Source: Hydrogenophaga sp. (GTDB taxonomy: Bacteria > Pseudomonadota > Gammaproteobacteria > Burkholderiales > Burkholderiaceae_C). From it: a stretch of DNA of 64,000 nt. Positions 36,121 to 43,893 of this stretch are shown one piece after another. Under the pieces are notes generated by a model. It was not told the origin of the DNA and ran no database searches. It was given only the letters and a program-made list of their open reading frames with translations. Both the position numbers and the translations under genes were made by a program. Each line of letters begins with the position of its first letter. Position 1 is the stretch's first letter. The stretch lies in NCBI RefSeq assembly GCF_019264445.1, contig NZ_JAHVAB010000067.1:1-64000 (forward strand), read 5' to 3'.

Positions 36121-36711
36121 TTACTTCAGGTCACCGGCCAGACTCGCCAGGGTTTCGGCCGACAGCTGCCCGTGCGCCGGGTAATGGGTGTGGTCGCAGC
36201 CCAGCTTCACGCCCGCGCCAGCCTGTATGGCCGCGCGCATCGGAGCGGTGAATTCAAAGCGCACGAAGTGCACGGCGGAGGTCTTCTCGTCGTTCTCGCG
36301 GTCCAGGTCTTCGTCGGCAATCGCATACACCCGCGCATGGCCTTCGACCTCCACGAACAGGCGGTCTTCCACACCGATCAGCCTTGCGAGTTCGCGCTTG
36401 CGTTCGTTCACATCGGTGTACTCGATCAGCACCGTGGCTTTCCAGTTCGTGCCGTCGGGCACCAGCGGGGCGTAAGCGTCGATCTCTTGCTGAATGCCCT
36501 CTTCCTCGAACACCTTTTCGATGCGCAGCATCTCCTGGATCTGGTAGCGGATGGTGGTCTCGCTCTCGAACTGCACATGCAGGTGCTCGCCCAGCACCGC
36601 GCTGCGCAACCGCCGGTGCGCGATCACCGATGGCTTGTGCACCTTGCGCCACTTGGTGTACGCCTCCAGGCTCATGAGGTTGTCCGGCGTGATGTGTCCG
36701 GTGAGTTGCAT
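36121..36711 (-). CDS. DUF3501 family protein
   Basis: This 196-residue cytoplasmic protein reads LTGHITPDNLMSLEAYTKWRKVHKPSVIAHRR, the DUF3501 N-terminal block. Its partner genes, an iron-sulfur oxidoreductase and rubrerythrin, follow the conserved order of the family. Its ATG at 36711 lies nine bases downstream of the oxidoreductase stop, so the three form an operon (rubrerythrin, oxidoreductase, DUF3501). The role is not established; a helper in peroxide or iron-sulfur metabolism is inferred. Confidence 0.8.
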   Translation of the reverse strand: MQLTGHITPDNLMSLEAYTKWRKVHKPSVIAHRRLRSAVLGEHLHVQFESETTIRYQIQEMLRIEKVFEEEGIQQEIDAYAPLVPDGTNWKATVLIEYTDVNERKRELARLIGVEDRLFVEVEGHARVYAIADEDLDRENDEKTSAVHFVRFEFTAPMRAAIQAGAGVKLGCDHTHYPAHGQLSAETLASLAGDLK

Positions 36712-36720
36712 GGCGCGTCC

Positions 36721-38070
36721 TTACTTGAGGCCGTAGGCACGCGCCACGAGACTCAGCGGATGCTGCAACTCGGGCGCGCCCAATCCATTCACTTCAAACC
36801 CTTGCGCGATGTGATGACCGCCCAACGGGCAGTCCGAGCTGATGTAGTCGGGCAGGTTGCCGTCCTTCATGGTCGCCATGGCCTTGAACACCGGCTTACC
36901 GATCTTCATGGCCTGCTGGTGGCTGGCCTTCTTCACGCCGAAAGTACCCGCGTGCCCGGAACAGCGCTCGATGGTGTTGACCGTGGTGTCGGGAATCAGC
37001 TTGAGCATTTCCTCGGTCTTGCGGCCGATGTTCTGCACGCGGCCGTGGCAGGGTATCTGGTAGCTCACATGGCCCAGCTTCTGCGGGAACTCGGTCTTGA
37101 GCAGGCCATCGCGCTTGCGCGCCATGAAATATTCGAACGGGTCCCACACGTGCGCTTTCACGAGCTGCGTGTCGGCGTCGTCGGAAAACATGAGCGGGAT
37201 CTCCTGCTTGAACATCAGCGCGCAGCTGGGCACCGCCGCCAGGATGGCATAGCCCTCTCTCGCGTACTTCGCCAGCACCGGAATGTTCGCCTGCTGGCTC
37301 TTCTCAACCGCGTCCAGATCGCCCAGCTCCAGCCGGGGCATGCCGCAGCACGACTCCTTCTCGACGAGGGTGTACGGAATGCCGTTGTGGTCGAGGATCT
37401 TGAGCAGATCCAGGCCGATGCCGGGCTCGTTGTAGTTGATGTAACACGTGGAGAAGATGGCCACCTTGCCCGGTGTCCGCTCGCCGTCGACCACCTGCGT
37501 GGAGGCCGCCTGCGGCGCCGCCGAGCGGAACCGCTTCGTCGCCAGCTCGGGCAGCCAGGCGTTCTGGTCCACACCGGCCACACGCTCGAGCAGCCCACGC
37601 GCCGCCTTCGTCTTGTTCACGGCATTCACCGCCTGCACCACCACCGGAATGCCCGCAAACTGGCCATGCACGTCGGTCGACGCCAGGAAACGCTCGGCCA
37701 GCCCCACCTCGCCCTTCTTGAACTTGATGGCCTTGGCCCGCAGCATGGTGTGGGGAAAGTCCAGGTTCCACTCGTGCGGCGGGGTGTAGGGGCATTTGGT
37801 CATGTAGCAGAGGTCGCACATGTAGCACTGGTCGACCACCTTCCAGTAGTCGGCCTTGTTCACGCCATCGACCTCCATCGACGGGCTTTCGTCCACCAGA
37901 TCGAAGAGCGTGGGGAACGAGCCGCACAGGCTCACACAGCGCCGGCAGCCGTGGCAGATGTCGAAAATGCGCTCGAGTTCTTCGAAGCATTTCGCTTCGT
38001 CGTGGAAGTCCGGGTTCTTCCAGTCGAGCGCATGGCGCGTGGGCGCCTGCAGGTTGCCTTCGGTGGCCAT
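36721..38070 (-). CDS. heterodisulfide-reductase-like iron-sulfur oxidoreductase
   Basis: The 449-residue protein has two ferredoxin-type cysteine motifs (CHGCRRCVSLC and CYMCDLCYMTKC) in the N-terminal third, then two CCG domains of the type found in HdrB/GlpC (ESCCGMPRLELG, RCSGHAGTFGVKK). It probably transfers electrons between a quinone or flavoprotein and the rubrerythrin encoded just upstream. Length is normal for the family. It is followed by DUF3501. Confidence 0.85.
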   Translation of the reverse strand: MATEGNLQAPTRHALDWKNPDFHDEAKCFEELERIFDICHGCRRCVSLCGSFPTLFDLVDESPSMEVDGVNKADYWKVVDQCYMCDLCYMTKCPYTPPHEWNLDFPHTMLRAKAIKFKKGEVGLAERFLASTDVHGQFAGIPVVVQAVNAVNKTKAARGLLERVAGVDQNAWLPELATKRFRSAAPQAASTQVVDGERTPGKVAIFSTCYINYNEPGIGLDLLKILDHNGIPYTLVEKESCCGMPRLELGDLDAVEKSQQANIPVLAKYAREGYAILAAVPSCALMFKQEIPLMFSDDADTQLVKAHVWDPFEYFMARKRDGLLKTEFPQKLGHVSYQIPCHGRVQNIGRKTEEMLKLIPDTTVNTIERCSGHAGTFGVKKASHQQAMKIGKPVFKAMATMKDGNLPDYISSDCPLGGHHIAQGFEVNGLGAPELQHPLSLVARAYGLK

Positions 38071-38087
38071 GGGCCCTCGCCGCCGGC

Positions 38088-38510
38088 TCAGTCCTGCAAC
38101 TCGTTCAGGGCCTTCTGGTAGCGGTTGGCGTGCGAGCGCTCGGCCTTGGCCAGGGTCTCGAACCAGTCGGCCACTTCGTCAAAGCCTTCTTCCCGCGCGG
38201 TTTTGGCCATGCCGGGGTACATGTCGGTGTACTCGTGGGTTTCACCCGCCACGGCCGAGGCGAGGTTGTTGCGGGTGGAGCCAATGGGCAGGCCGGTGGC
38301 CGGGTCACCCGACTGCTCGAGGAACTCCAGGTGGCCGTGCGCGTGGCCCGTTTCGCCTTCGGCCGTGGAACGAAACAGCGCCGCCACGTCGTTCTGGCCT
38401 TCCACATCGGCCTTGTTCGCGAAGTACAGGTAGCGCCGGTTGGCTTGCGATTCGCCTGCGAAGGCGTCCTTGAGGCATTGCTCGGTCTTCGAGCCTTTCA
38501 GTGCGGGCAT
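38088..38510 (-). CDS. rubrerythrin-family ferritin-like protein
   Basis: This 140-residue ferritin-like four-helix protein has glutamate/histidine diiron ligands at [36 protein letters not shown] and [11 protein letters not shown]. It lacks the C-terminal rubredoxin domain, so it is a short rubrerythrin (erythrin). These proteins reduce hydrogen peroxide with electrons from an associated reductase. It is first in a three-gene operon with the iron-sulfur oxidoreductase and DUF3501. A GGAGA ribosome site precedes the ATG at 38510. Confidence 0.88.
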   Translation of the reverse strand: MPALKGSKTEQCLKDAFAGESQANRRYLYFANKADVEGQNDVAALFRSTAEGETGHAHGHLEFLEQSGDPATGLPIGSTRNNLASAVAGETHEYTDMYPGMAKTAREEGFDEVADWFETLAKAERSHANRYQKALNELQD

Positions 38511-38671
38511 GCGTGTCTCCTTGTGGGGTGGAAAAAGCGCCCTTGCGGCCCGGACGGCAGGCTCCGAACCTGGCAGGACCTGCGCAACTTACGCCTGGCG
38601 GCGGTGGTCGTCTAATTGTTCTGGGCTATCCACTGAATTGCCATGGCCTATCACCGCTCCCCGCGCGCCGC

Positions 38672-41134
38672 TCACGCGCGCAGCGCGCTCCAGATGCGCT
38701 CGACGATCCGCGGGTAGTGATCGGCAATCACGGGCGACACGCCCCAGGCCGGGTCAAAAGCGAAATCGGCCGGCGGCTTTTCATCGAACAGTTCGATGTA
38801 GTCGGCCACGGCGGCGATGAAGTACATCGAAGGTCTGCCATGGGGCGCCAGTTCTTCAAACAACTCCTCGGGTGGCACGGTGCCCAGCACCGTGTCGCGG
38901 TAGGCCATCAGCGACGCCTTGCTGATCGCGTGCAGCCGGATGTCGAGCGCGGGGCGGGCGGCCTGCAGGCGGGCCACCAGCAGCTCCATCCATTGCTGGT
39001 AAGCCCCCAGGCCATCAGCCACCCAGGCCGAACACATGGCCGGCGAGATGGCACACGCACCGCTGCCGCTGTCCGGCCGCAAGGCAGGCCAGCCGGCGAA
39101 AACGGCATAGCGCCGCTCCGGATTCGGCGCGTGGGTTTCCCACTCGTCGATCAGCTGCAGCAACCGGGTTTCGTAGGACGCCCCCATGCGCGTGCAAGCC
39201 GCCGGATCGACGTGCGGCGCATCGAAGTTGTCCGGCACGATCTCGACCACATCGATCTTCGAAGCCCCCTCCCAACCGGGCGTCCACGGGTCCAGGTGCG
39301 GCGTGGACACCTCTTCAAACATGTTGCCGGCGGCGGGGGGCACCGTCCACTGCGTGAAGTAGCCGAACTGCGCACCCACGGTGTAGGTGTTGCCGCCGCC
39401 CGGCGCGCGCGCCGCCATGCGGGCGACCCAGTTGGACACGCGGGTGCTGGCGTTTTGCGCCGACGTGGGGTGCGCGTGGTTGTGCAGGCTGTTGAGGTAC
39501 GCGTAGGCATGCACCGTCTTGCCGCCGACCGGCGTGCCTTCCACACCCGAGACCACGAGCTTGCGCTGGTTGTAGTCCTGGCAGGCGCGAAAGCGCGACT
39601 GGCTCACGTCGCGCAGGTGGAACTGGGCGCCGAAGGTGCCGGCATCTGCCTGCCTTGTGACGGACGAATACTGGTTGAAACCACCGTCGCCCACCTTGTC
39701 CCAGGCCGTCATCACGCGGGCGTACATCGGGTACATGAGCGCACCGTTGTTCACGTCGTTGACCAGCCGGTTGGCCAGCGCCATGTTGGGCAGATCGCCC
39801 GGGGCCTGCAGGTGGGTGCCGCCTTCGTACATGACCAGCTTCTTGCGCAGGCCGTTGGCCACACCGCGGAAGTACGGGAACGTCGACTTCGTCAGCTGGC
39901 CAATGTTGTCGTTGAGCTTGTCCACCAGCAGGGCGCGCCCCGCTTCGTAGTTGGACGCCGCGGCCTTCATCACCTCGGGCCATTTCTCACCAGGCACATA
40001 GAAATAGCCGGTGATCGCAATCGCATCGTGCACGGTGTGCGGCACCACGCGGCCCGGCACCTCGGCCACCCAGCCAGGCGCATGCAGGAAGCTGTGCTCC
40101 AGCCCCTGCCACCCGGTGTGAAGGCCTGCCACACGCACCGTGCGGTGCATCTGGCCGGCAAACACCGCTGACCAGGCCAACATGGTTTCGGTGCTGCGCC
40201 CGCCGGCTTGCTCGGCCCAGTTGTAGCGTTTGGTCTTGCGCAGCGCTTCCAGGTAGGCGGAGGTGTTGAACCCGTAGCCGAAATTCCACCACTCGTTGGA
40301 GTACTCCACATACGCCTTGAGCGCCGGGTTGAGCCGGTCGCGCACCAGCGTGGCGGCCCGAGTCACGTAGTCGGCGTTGGCTTGGTAAGGCAGGGTGAAC
40401 CAGCCGTCGCAACCCAGTTCGTTGCACATGTCGACAAGTTCGGCCAGCGCAGGCCCGCGGCCGATGGACGTGAGCGTCGGAGCCTCGCTCCAGTTGACAT
40501 ACGGTGCCGTGTTGGCGCTCATCGGATCCATGAAGCGCAGCAACTTCACGCCGCCCCACACGCCCGCAAAGCCCGGGTGCACCCGTCTGCCTTCTGCCAC
40601 CAGCTTGGCGTGCGCCGTCATGTAGCAGCGCATGCCACGAACGTGGTTGCCCGCGGTGGTGGCCGTGATCTGGATGTCCACCATGTTGTTGCCGGTGGGC
40701 ATGTAGTCAAACTCGATCCAGTTGGCGCCACGCGTCTGGCCCTGCACGCCATTCACCACCACCGTGCCCGAGCCCTGCCATTCGAGTCGGTACCGGCCAC
40801 CAAACAGCGGTGCGGTCTCGGGGGCTTGTTCGGTCAGCACCAGGGTGCCTGCCGATGTACCGGCGGGCAGCACGGTGGGGTAGCCATCGGCGTCCACGTT
40901 CGCCTGCATGCGCTTGAGCGCAGCCGCGTCGCTCCAGGCGGAGGCGGTCTGCGCGCGCCATTCGCGCGCGTAGCGCATCACATCCAGAAATGGGTTGTCG
41001 CGCCCCCAGTCCGCCGCAAAACTGAGGTTGAGCCACAGGCGCCCCTGAGAAAGAGGGGCATGTGCCGGCGTTCGCGCGGCGGGTGCCGCTGGCGTTCCTG
41101 GGGCTGCGGCGTGGGCGCTTTTGAAAATAGACAT
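38672..41134 (-). CDS. large glycoside-hydrolase-like (TIM-barrel) protein
   Basis: The protein has 820 residues. An N-terminal beta-rich part is followed by a barrel-like region with a candidate acid/base E281 in YVEYSNEWWN and a candidate nucleophile E437 in VMYEGGTHL, the spacing expected for a retaining clan-A glycosidase. The C-terminal about 200 residues (PMYARVMTAW..., PAACTRMGASYETRLLQLIDEW, GWPALRPDSG) form a separate unassigned domain. The ATG at 41134 has GGAG 11 bases upstream; a TTG at 41191 would add a hydrophobic, signal-like leader ending SAHA. It is divergent from the VOC gene. Substrate is unknown, probably a cell-surface or plant glycan. Confidence 0.6.
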   Translation of the reverse strand: MSIFKSAHAAAPGTPAAPAARTPAHAPLSQGRLWLNLSFAADWGRDNPFLDVMRYAREWRAQTASAWSDAAALKRMQANVDADGYPTVLPAGTSAGTLVLTEQAPETAPLFGGRYRLEWQGSGTVVVNGVQGQTRGANWIEFDYMPTGNNMVDIQITATTAGNHVRGMRCYMTAHAKLVAEGRRVHPGFAGVWGGVKLLRFMDPMSANTAPYVNWSEAPTLTSIGRGPALAELVDMCNELGCDGWFTLPYQANADYVTRAATLVRDRLNPALKAYVEYSNEWWNFGYGFNTSAYLEALRKTKRYNWAEQAGGRSTETMLAWSAVFAGQMHRTVRVAGLHTGWQGLEHSFLHAPGWVAEVPGRVVPHTVHDAIAITGYFYVPGEKWPEVMKAAASNYEAGRALLVDKLNDNIGQLTKSTFPYFRGVANGLRKKLVMYEGGTHLQAPGDLPNMALANRLVNDVNNGALMYPMYARVMTAWDKVGDGGFNQYSSVTRQADAGTFGAQFHLRDVSQSRFRACQDYNQRKLVVSGVEGTPVGGKTVHAYAYLNSLHNHAHPTSAQNASTRVSNWVARMAARAPGGGNTYTVGAQFGYFTQWTVPPAAGNMFEEVSTPHLDPWTPGWEGASKIDVVEIVPDNFDAPHVDPAACTRMGASYETRLLQLIDEWETHAPNPERRYAVFAGWPALRPDSGSGACAISPAMCSAWVADGLGAYQQWMELLVARLQAARPALDIRLHAISKASLMAYRDTVLGTVPPEELFEELAPHGRPSMYFIAAVADYIELFDEKPPADFAFDPAWGVSPVIADHYPRIVERIWSALRA

Positions 41135-41218
41135 GGTTGACAACACTCCAATAGCGTGCGAGACCATACACGCGCGCCATCTCCCCGACAAACCGGAGTG
41201 CGCCGAAGGCCTTTTAAA

Positions 41219-41246
41219 TTACGATAAGTGAAATTCGTTGCATAAT
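41219..41246 (+). promoter_or_regulatory. predicted sigma-70 promoter of the VOC/monooxygenase operon
   Basis: A -35-like TTACGA (41219-41224) and -10-like CATAAT (41241-41246) are separated by 16 bases, upstream of the ribosome site and start at 41289. The match to consensus is fair (CATAAT 5 of 6). It lies in the divergent region shared with the glycosidase-like gene. Confidence 0.5.
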
Positions 41247-41288
41247 GGTGAATCGCAAGGCCCGCTTTTGTCCACACAGGAGACCGAC

Positions 41289-41903
41289 ATGCCCACCCCC
41301 GCCACCCTGCCGCCGCCGGCGCCCATCCAGCAGTTGCACCACTACGCCTACCGGGCCAAGGACGCCGAGGAAACGCGGCGTTTCTACGAAGACATTCTGG
41401 GGCTTCCGCTCTATCACATCATCCAGAGCGACGTGGTGCCCAGCACGGGCGAGTACTGCCCGTACACCCACTTCTTCTTCCGCCTGCAGGATGGCTCGTT
41501 CATCGCGTTCTTCGATCTCGGCGACGACGAAGCCGCGCTGCCCAGCCCGAACACGCCGAAGTGGGTGAACCACATCAGCTTTCGTGTGGACACCGTGCAG
41601 GAACTAGAGAACACCAAAGCGCGCCTGGAGGCCAGCGGCATCGAGGTGCTGGGCGTCACCGACCACCACATCTTCAAGAGCATCTATTTCTTCGACCCCA
41701 ACGGCATCCGCCTGGAACTCACTGCGCAACTGGCCGACGAGTTCGCCATGCTCCAGGAAAGCAAGACCGCGCACGCGCGTCTGGCCGAATGGAACGCCCG
41801 CAAGGAGCAATGGCGCCGCGAGCGCGCCGAGGGCAACACCACAGCGCCGCTCAAACCCCAGCAGAACGACCGCCCGGAAGTGGTCGCTCGCGCCAAAGCC
41901 TGA
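41289..41903 (+). CDS. VOC-family ring-cleavage dioxygenase or lactoylglutathione-lyase-like protein
   Basis: The 204-residue protein has two beta-alpha-beta-beta-beta modules of the vicinal oxygen chelate fold. The metal-binding positions are visible as H in LHHYAYRAKD, and H plus E in NHISFRVD and IYFFDPNGIRLELT. CAGGAGA precedes the start at 41289. It is followed after 13 bases by a flavin monooxygenase gene and then a DUF2783 gene, a set that fits hydroxylation and ring cleavage of an aromatic acid. Substrate is not fixed by sequence. Confidence 0.8.
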   Translation: MPTPATLPPPAPIQQLHHYAYRAKDAEETRRFYEDILGLPLYHIIQSDVVPSTGEYCPYTHFFFRLQDGSFIAFFDLGDDEAALPSPNTPKWVNHISFRVDTVQELENTKARLEASGIEVLGVTDHHIFKSIYFFDPNGIRLELTAQLADEFAMLQESKTAHARLAEWNARKEQWRRERAEGNTTAPLKPQQNDRPEVVARAKA

Positions 41904-41916
41904 ACGGAGCTCGCGA

Positions 41917-43641
41917 ATGACCACCTACCGCGAAACCGCGCTCACCAACAACTACGAGTTCACCAGCGGGGCGGGCTATGTCCTGCCTGAATACCCCTTC
42001 TTCGCACCGCCCGAGCTGCAAAGCACGGCCACCGTGCGCCACCCGATCGTCATCGTGGGCGGTGGTATCTCAGGCCTCACGCTTGCCTGCTCGCTGGCGC
42101 GCCTGGGCGTGCAGGCGGTGCTGCTCGACGAGGACAACACGGTGGGCGTGAAAGGCGCTTCTTCCCGTGGCATCTGCTACACGCAGAAGTCGCTGGAAAT
42201 CTTCGAACGCCTGGGCATCTTCGAGCGCATCGCGGCCAAGGGCACGCAATGGAGCGTGGGCCGTACGTTTGCGGGTGACGACGAGGTCTACAACTTCGAC
42301 CTTCGCCAACAAGGCAACTTCCACCTGTCCAGCCAGCCCCCGTTCATCAACATCCAGCAGTTCTACATCGAAGCGTTTCTGGTGGATCGCATCCAGGAGC
42401 TCGGCGGCGTGGAGCTGCGCTGGAACAACCGCCTGACGGCCTTCGAGCAGAACGACAAATTTGCCACGCTCACTGTCGAGACCCCCGCGGGCAGCTACCG
42501 CATCGAGGCCGAGCATGTGATCGATGCCACCGGCTCACACAGCCCGCTTCGCAAGTGGCTTCAGGTGCCTTTCGACTCGCGCCGCGGCGACGACCGCTGG
42601 TGCATCGCCGATGTGCGATTCACCACCCAGCCTCCCACCGAACGCCACACCTGGATCGAAGCGCCCTTCAATGAAAACCGCGCTGTGTGGCAACACCTCA
42701 TGGCCGACGACGTCTGGCGCATCGACTACCAGATGGCACCCAACGCCGATCCGGAATACGTCAGTCGCGAAGACGTCGTGCGCGAGCGTCTCGCGCGGCA
42801 GTTCGGCAAGGATGTCGACGTCGAGATCGTGTGGGTGGGCCCCTATGCCTACCGCAGCGAATGTGTGCACGCCATGCGTCACGGTCGTGTTTACCTGATG
42901 GGCGATTCCGCCAAAGTGGTCAGCCCGTTCGGCGCCCGCGGCGGCAACACCGGTGTCTCGGATGCCGACAACCTGGCCTGGAAGCTGGCAGCCGTGCTGC
43001 GCGGCAAGGCTGGTGCGACCCTGTTGCAGAGCTACCACGACGAGCGTCTCGAGGCGGCGCAACAGAACGTGTGCGTCACCAATCGCACCGCGCGCTTCCT
43101 GCGCCCGGCCGACGGCAGCGAGCGCGTGTTCCGCCACGCCGCCATCGGCTTGGCCAAGCAGTATCCGTTTGCGCGAAGTCTCATCAACACCGGCCGCATG
43201 GCGGTGGCCAACACCTACAGCCGATCGGCCGTCTGCACGTACAGGCCGGGCTCGGCGGCCGGCGAGTCGGTGCAGAACGTGGCGCTGACCTGGGCCAATG
43301 GCCGACGCGGCCATCTGCACGATTTGTTGAACTGGGCCAAGGGCGACCTGCTGCTGCTGGTGTTCGGCGCACAGTCACCCGCCTCGCTGAAGCGCCTGCG
43401 ACACCTCAGCCTGAACCACGCCGTGCGCAGCGTGCAGGTGCTGAATGCGCCGACGCCCGCGCAAGCCCAGGAGCATGTGCGTGACCCGAAAGGGCAATTG
43501 CAGGGCGCTTGTCACGCGACTGGACAAGCCTGGGCGCTGGTGCGCCCCGACGGCTACCTCGCAGCGTCAGGCGAATCGATCAACGCCTCATTGCTCACTG
43601 CCATCGAACGCGCGCTCAGTCTGCAGGGAGAAACCGCATGA
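41917..43641 (+). CDS. FAD-dependent aromatic-ring monooxygenase (PheA/TfdB-type)
   Basis: The 574-residue protein has an N-terminal dinucleotide-binding loop (IVIVGGGISGLTLACSLARLG), the arginine and aspartate motif region VIDATGSHSPLRKWL, and the second FAD-binding motif GRVYLMGDSAKVVSPFGARGGN. A thioredoxin-like C-terminal domain (about 460-574) is typical of group-A phenol or 3-hydroxyphenylpropionate hydroxylases. It would insert one oxygen atom into an aromatic substrate using NAD(P)H. Its stop overlaps the DUF2783 start by four bases, and the VOC dioxygenase gene is just upstream. Confidence 0.88.
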   Translation: MTTYRETALTNNYEFTSGAGYVLPEYPFFAPPELQSTATVRHPIVIVGGGISGLTLACSLARLGVQAVLLDEDNTVGVKGASSRGICYTQKSLEIFERLGIFERIAAKGTQWSVGRTFAGDDEVYNFDLRQQGNFHLSSQPPFINIQQFYIEAFLVDRIQELGGVELRWNNRLTAFEQNDKFATLTVETPAGSYRIEAEHVIDATGSHSPLRKWLQVPFDSRRGDDRWCIADVRFTTQPPTERHTWIEAPFNENRAVWQHLMADDVWRIDYQMAPNADPEYVSREDVVRERLARQFGKDVDVEIVWVGPYAYRSECVHAMRHGRVYLMGDSAKVVSPFGARGGNTGVSDADNLAWKLAAVLRGKAGATLLQSYHDERLEAAQQNVCVTNRTARFLRPADGSERVFRHAAIGLAKQYPFARSLINTGRMAVANTYSRSAVCTYRPGSAAGESVQNVALTWANGRRGHLHDLLNWAKGDLLLLVFGAQSPASLKRLRHLSLNHAVRSVQVLNAPTPAQAQEHVRDPKGQLQGACHATGQAWALVRPDGYLAASGESINASLLTAIERALSLQGETA

Positions 43642-43826
43642 AACAGGAACTGAATTTCCAGGACGCGGACACGTTTTATGAACAGCTGCTCGACGCGCAC
43701 GAGGGCCTGAGCCGGGAAGACGCCGAGCTCTTCAACGCGCGCCTGATCCTGCTGCTGGCCAACCAGATCGGCGACCCAGGCGTGCTCAAGGCCTGCATCG
43801 ACGCGGCGGCGCAGGCGCCTCGCTAA
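43638..43826 (+). CDS. DUF2783 family protein
   Basis: This short protein (62 residues) has the pattern [42 protein letters not shown], matching DUF2783. The family is repeatedly found downstream of flavin monooxygenase genes. Its ATG overlaps the monooxygenase stop (ATGA), so it is translationally coupled and probably a small regulatory or stabilising partner. Its function is unknown. Confidence 0.8.
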   Translation: MKQELNFQDADTFYEQLLDAHEGLSREDAELFNARLILLLANQIGDPGVLKACIDAAAQAPR

Positions 43827-43852
43827 AATCAGGACCTTCCCTGATCTCCCAG

Positions 43853-43884
43853 ACGGCATCCTGCGGGATGCCGTTTCCATTTTT
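43853..43884 (+). terminator. hairpin with T tract between DUF2783 gene and valS
   Basis: A perfect nine-base stem ACGGCATCC (43853-43861) / GGATGCCGT (43866-43874), loop TGCG, is followed by TTCCATTTTT. It ends ten bases before the valS start at 43894. It reads as an intrinsic terminator of the monooxygenase operon. If valS has a promoter just upstream (TAAAAT at 43824-43829), the hairpin would lie inside the valS leader and could act as an attenuator. Confidence 0.6.
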
Positions 43885-43893
43885 GGCGCGCCC

